NCBI RefSeq assembly: GCF_007846085.1
Contig: NZ_VOEJ01000006.1
Span: 186,001-250,000, forward strand
Reading direction: 5' to 3'
Source of the DNA: Mucilaginibacter pallidiroseus
Lineage (GTDB): Bacteria; Bacteroidota; Bacteroidia; Sphingobacteriales; Sphingobacteriaceae
DNA: 64,000 bases
In this document: in pieces, positions 62,699 through 64,000 of the stretch
How positions within the stretch are numbered: position 1 is the first letter of the stretch
How the letters are laid out: each line of letters begins with the position of its first letter
The notes under the pieces: model-generated
The model's input: the letters and a program-made list of their open reading frames with translations, nothing else
Databases searched by the model: none
Told to the model about the DNA's origin: nothing
Translations under genes and position numbers: made by a program

Positions 62699-63682
62699 CT
62701 AACTCTTCTTCGTCCCCGATACATGCAGGATAACTACGCTGGAGTGCGGCATGCCGAGGGTACTGCCAGGGGTTACTTTCAGGTAGGCTTTTAAATATCC
62801 ATCGGTAATTGCCCGGATCACTTTATTTGTACTTTCCTCAAATTCTTCATAGGCAAAGTTCAACGATTTGCGGAATAGTATGCGGCCATTCTGATCAACC
62901 ACGGCGGTAAACGAGTAGCTGAAATCTTCGTAAGCATTTTTTATGCTGATGTTAAACTCTGGCAGCATATAATCGCTCGGGATGGCGCTTTGGGTTTTAT
63001 TTTCTTCTGTAAGGTTTTTTCGCACAACGGTTACTAAAGGGCTTTTGCTTTTCAGCTCTACCATCTGGCGGCCGGCAAATGCATTGGCCGTATCGGCATT
63101 GGCTTTTGCAACCTTATCGATTATGTAGGCGGTGTCGTGTTTGTTGGGTTTTATCAGTTCGGCAGGGGTGGTGTGCAACACGTTTTTAATATAATCGTTG
63201 GCATAAAGCTTCATGTATACAACAGACTTTTCGCGCAGCAGGGCCTGGTTCTCCACCTTCATCACCTGGAACAAAATACTGTCTTTAGTAAGCTTGCGCA
63301 ATTTCATCCATGACCAGGCAATGTTAAAAATGGAGTCATGATCAAACATTACCGGGGCGGTAACAAACATTTTGCGCTTGGGGTTATAAATGGTAACCGA
63401 ATCATCTGATGGGAACGACAAGCGCCACTCCGGCTCCAGTTGGTAACCGTAATCGCCAAAAGATATACCATTGGCAAAGTTTCGGCGCACCTCGGTATAC
63501 CCACGACCCCAAACTGCCTTAAATGATGGGATCACATTTCCCTTTTCATCTTTCTGATTGCCAAGTTTTGGGTCTTTTTTACCACCGGTGCCCTTGCAGG
63601 CGTGTAGGGTTGTAACCGCAGATAGCAGGAGTATTATAGTGGTGTATTTGGTAAAGACGTGTTTAAGGTTGATCATAGCCAT
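62699..63682 (-). CDS. Hypothetical lipoprotein
   Basis: 327 aa. Signal with lipobox (TTLHAC), then a mixed fold with WGRGYTEVRRNF, YNPKRKMFVTAPV and a C-terminal beta stretch (SYSFTAVVDQNGRILFRKSLNF). Two ATGs, 63682 and 63676, are possible. Outer-membrane lipoprotein inferred; family unknown. Confidence 0.75.
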   Translation of the reverse strand: MAMINLKHVFTKYTTIILLLSAVTTLHACKGTGGKKDPKLGNQKDEKGNVIPSFKAVWGRGYTEVRRNFANGISFGDYGYQLEPEWRLSFPSDDSVTIYNPKRKMFVTAPVMFDHDSIFNIAWSWMKLRKLTKDSILFQVMKVENQALLREKSVVYMKLYANDYIKNVLHTTPAELIKPNKHDTAYIIDKVAKANADTANAFAGRQMVELKSKSPLVTVVRKNLTEENKTQSAIPSDYMLPEFNISIKNAYEDFSYSFTAVVDQNGRILFRKSLNFAYEEFEESTNKVIRAITDGYLKAYLKVTPGSTLGMPHSSVVILHVSGTKKS

Positions 63683-63760
63683 TGTAAAGGCGAATATAAT
63701 GCCATTGAGCGCAATGCCGTAAATTTTATGCCAGCCTAATTCAATTTTTTTGATTTGAGA

Positions 63761-63790
63761 TTGATTAGTTTACACAAAGTTTTAAATTTG
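63761..63790 (+). promoter_or_regulatory. Promoter of tRNA-Gln
   Basis: TTG (63761-63763), 19-bp spacer, TAAATTTG (63783-63790): textbook Bacteroidota promoter. Start predicted near 63795. Confidence 0.75.
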
Positions 63791-63812
63791 CAGCACCAAC
63801 ACACACCAATAT

Positions 63813-63883
63813 TTTCCTGTAGTGTAACGGTAACACACCAGACTCTGACTCTGTTATTAGTGGTTCGAATCCATTCAGGAAAA
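63813..63883 (+). tRNA. tRNA-Gln (CUG)
   Basis: Acceptor TTTCCTG pairs with CAGGAAA; D stem GTGT/ACAC; anticodon loop C-T-C-T-G-A-C gives CUG; T stem AGTGG/CCATT. One C-U mismatch at the top of the anticodon stem. CCA not encoded. Confidence 0.92.
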
Positions 63884-63890
63884 CTTGAAA

Positions 63891-63916
63891 CGCCCGGCTA
63901 AAAGTCGGGCGTTTTT
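63891..63916 (+). terminator. Terminator after tRNA-Gln
   Basis: CGCCCGGC at 63891-63898 pairs (one G-U) with GTCGGGCG, then T5. Confidence 0.8.
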
Positions 63917-64000
63917 GTTTGAAGGCCTGCCAAGTATAAGGCCCACCCTCGCCATTACGTCAGCAATTGTAATCTGCAATTCAAATAAATGGCTAAATAT

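Overview
The window looks like chromosome from a Bacteroidota bacterium of the family Sphingobacteriaceae, probably Mucilaginibacter or a close relative (inference). The signs are promoter boxes of the TTG-N19-TAnnTTTG type, an FecA-like TonB receptor, DUF5916 and VCBS/FG-GAP proteins, a eukaryote-like NADP isocitrate dehydrogenase, GH3 and GH5-type glycoside hydrolases, and few Shine-Dalgarno sites. Start codons include several TTGs. No phage, plasmid or rRNA genes were seen.

Layout. 0-3.8 kb: rod-shape operon (mreD end, PBP2, rodA). 3.8-9.6 kb: Pro-rich protein, thymidine kinase, ABM monooxygenase, receiver protein, TonB receptor. 9.7-14.5 kb: AlkP-superfamily enzyme, flippase-like membrane protein and an OmpR/HisKA two-component pair. 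14.6-18.3 kb: a stress protein and a two-gene redox-signalling module, made of a cNMP-domain histidine kinase and a receiver/glutaredoxin-like/thioredoxin-reductase-like fusion that lacks the usual cysteines. 18.4-24.4 kb: GDSL hydrolase, sugar-phosphate isomerase, GNAT, secreted protein, VCBS protein with a heme motif, SDR. 24.5-30.6 kb: molybdenum block, with a molybdopterin-fold protein, moaA, xdhC and an isoquinoline-oxidoreductase-type operon (2Fe-2S subunit, cytochrome c, large subunit). 31-34 kb: GH3 glucosidase and a truncated GNAT gene.

34.0-37.3 kb is the most interesting part. It is an AT-rich insert between the broken GNAT gene and tRNA-Phe. It encodes a reverse transcriptase with a YSDD active site, of the UG/DRT (defence-associated) kind. 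Diverging from it is a protein with two KCxWF modules and a C-terminal WYL-like domain. The 418 bp between their start codons contains a candidate structured RNA of about 380 nt. A perfect 13-bp inverted repeat closes it, a U7 run follows, and the RT start codon comes immediately after. The head-to-head -7 boxes of the RNA/RT unit and the WYL gene are only 1 bp apart. Taken together this is a plausible undescribed or unassigned RT-ncRNA-WYL anti-phage system.

37.6-48.5 kb: Fe-S oxidoreductase pair with a DUF2750 protein between them, a RelE/ParE-type toxin-antitoxin pair, small housekeeping proteins, mtgA, the rpsF-rpsR-rplI operon, dnaX flanked by very acidic proteins, and three REP-like repeats. 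48.5-56.7 kb: outer-membrane protein, icd, a small membrane-protein/metallophosphoesterase cluster whose last gene has an in-frame amber codon, manA, and a soluble PAS kinase/receiver pair. 57-64 kb: GH5-type hydrolase, palindromic repeats, a SAM-I riboswitch upstream of a 1-Cys peroxiredoxin, tRNA-Cys, methyltransferase, DUF5916 protein, lipoprotein and tRNA-Gln.

Start codons were re-chosen from the sequence where the longest open frame looked too long. All function calls come from reading motifs by eye; no database search was run.
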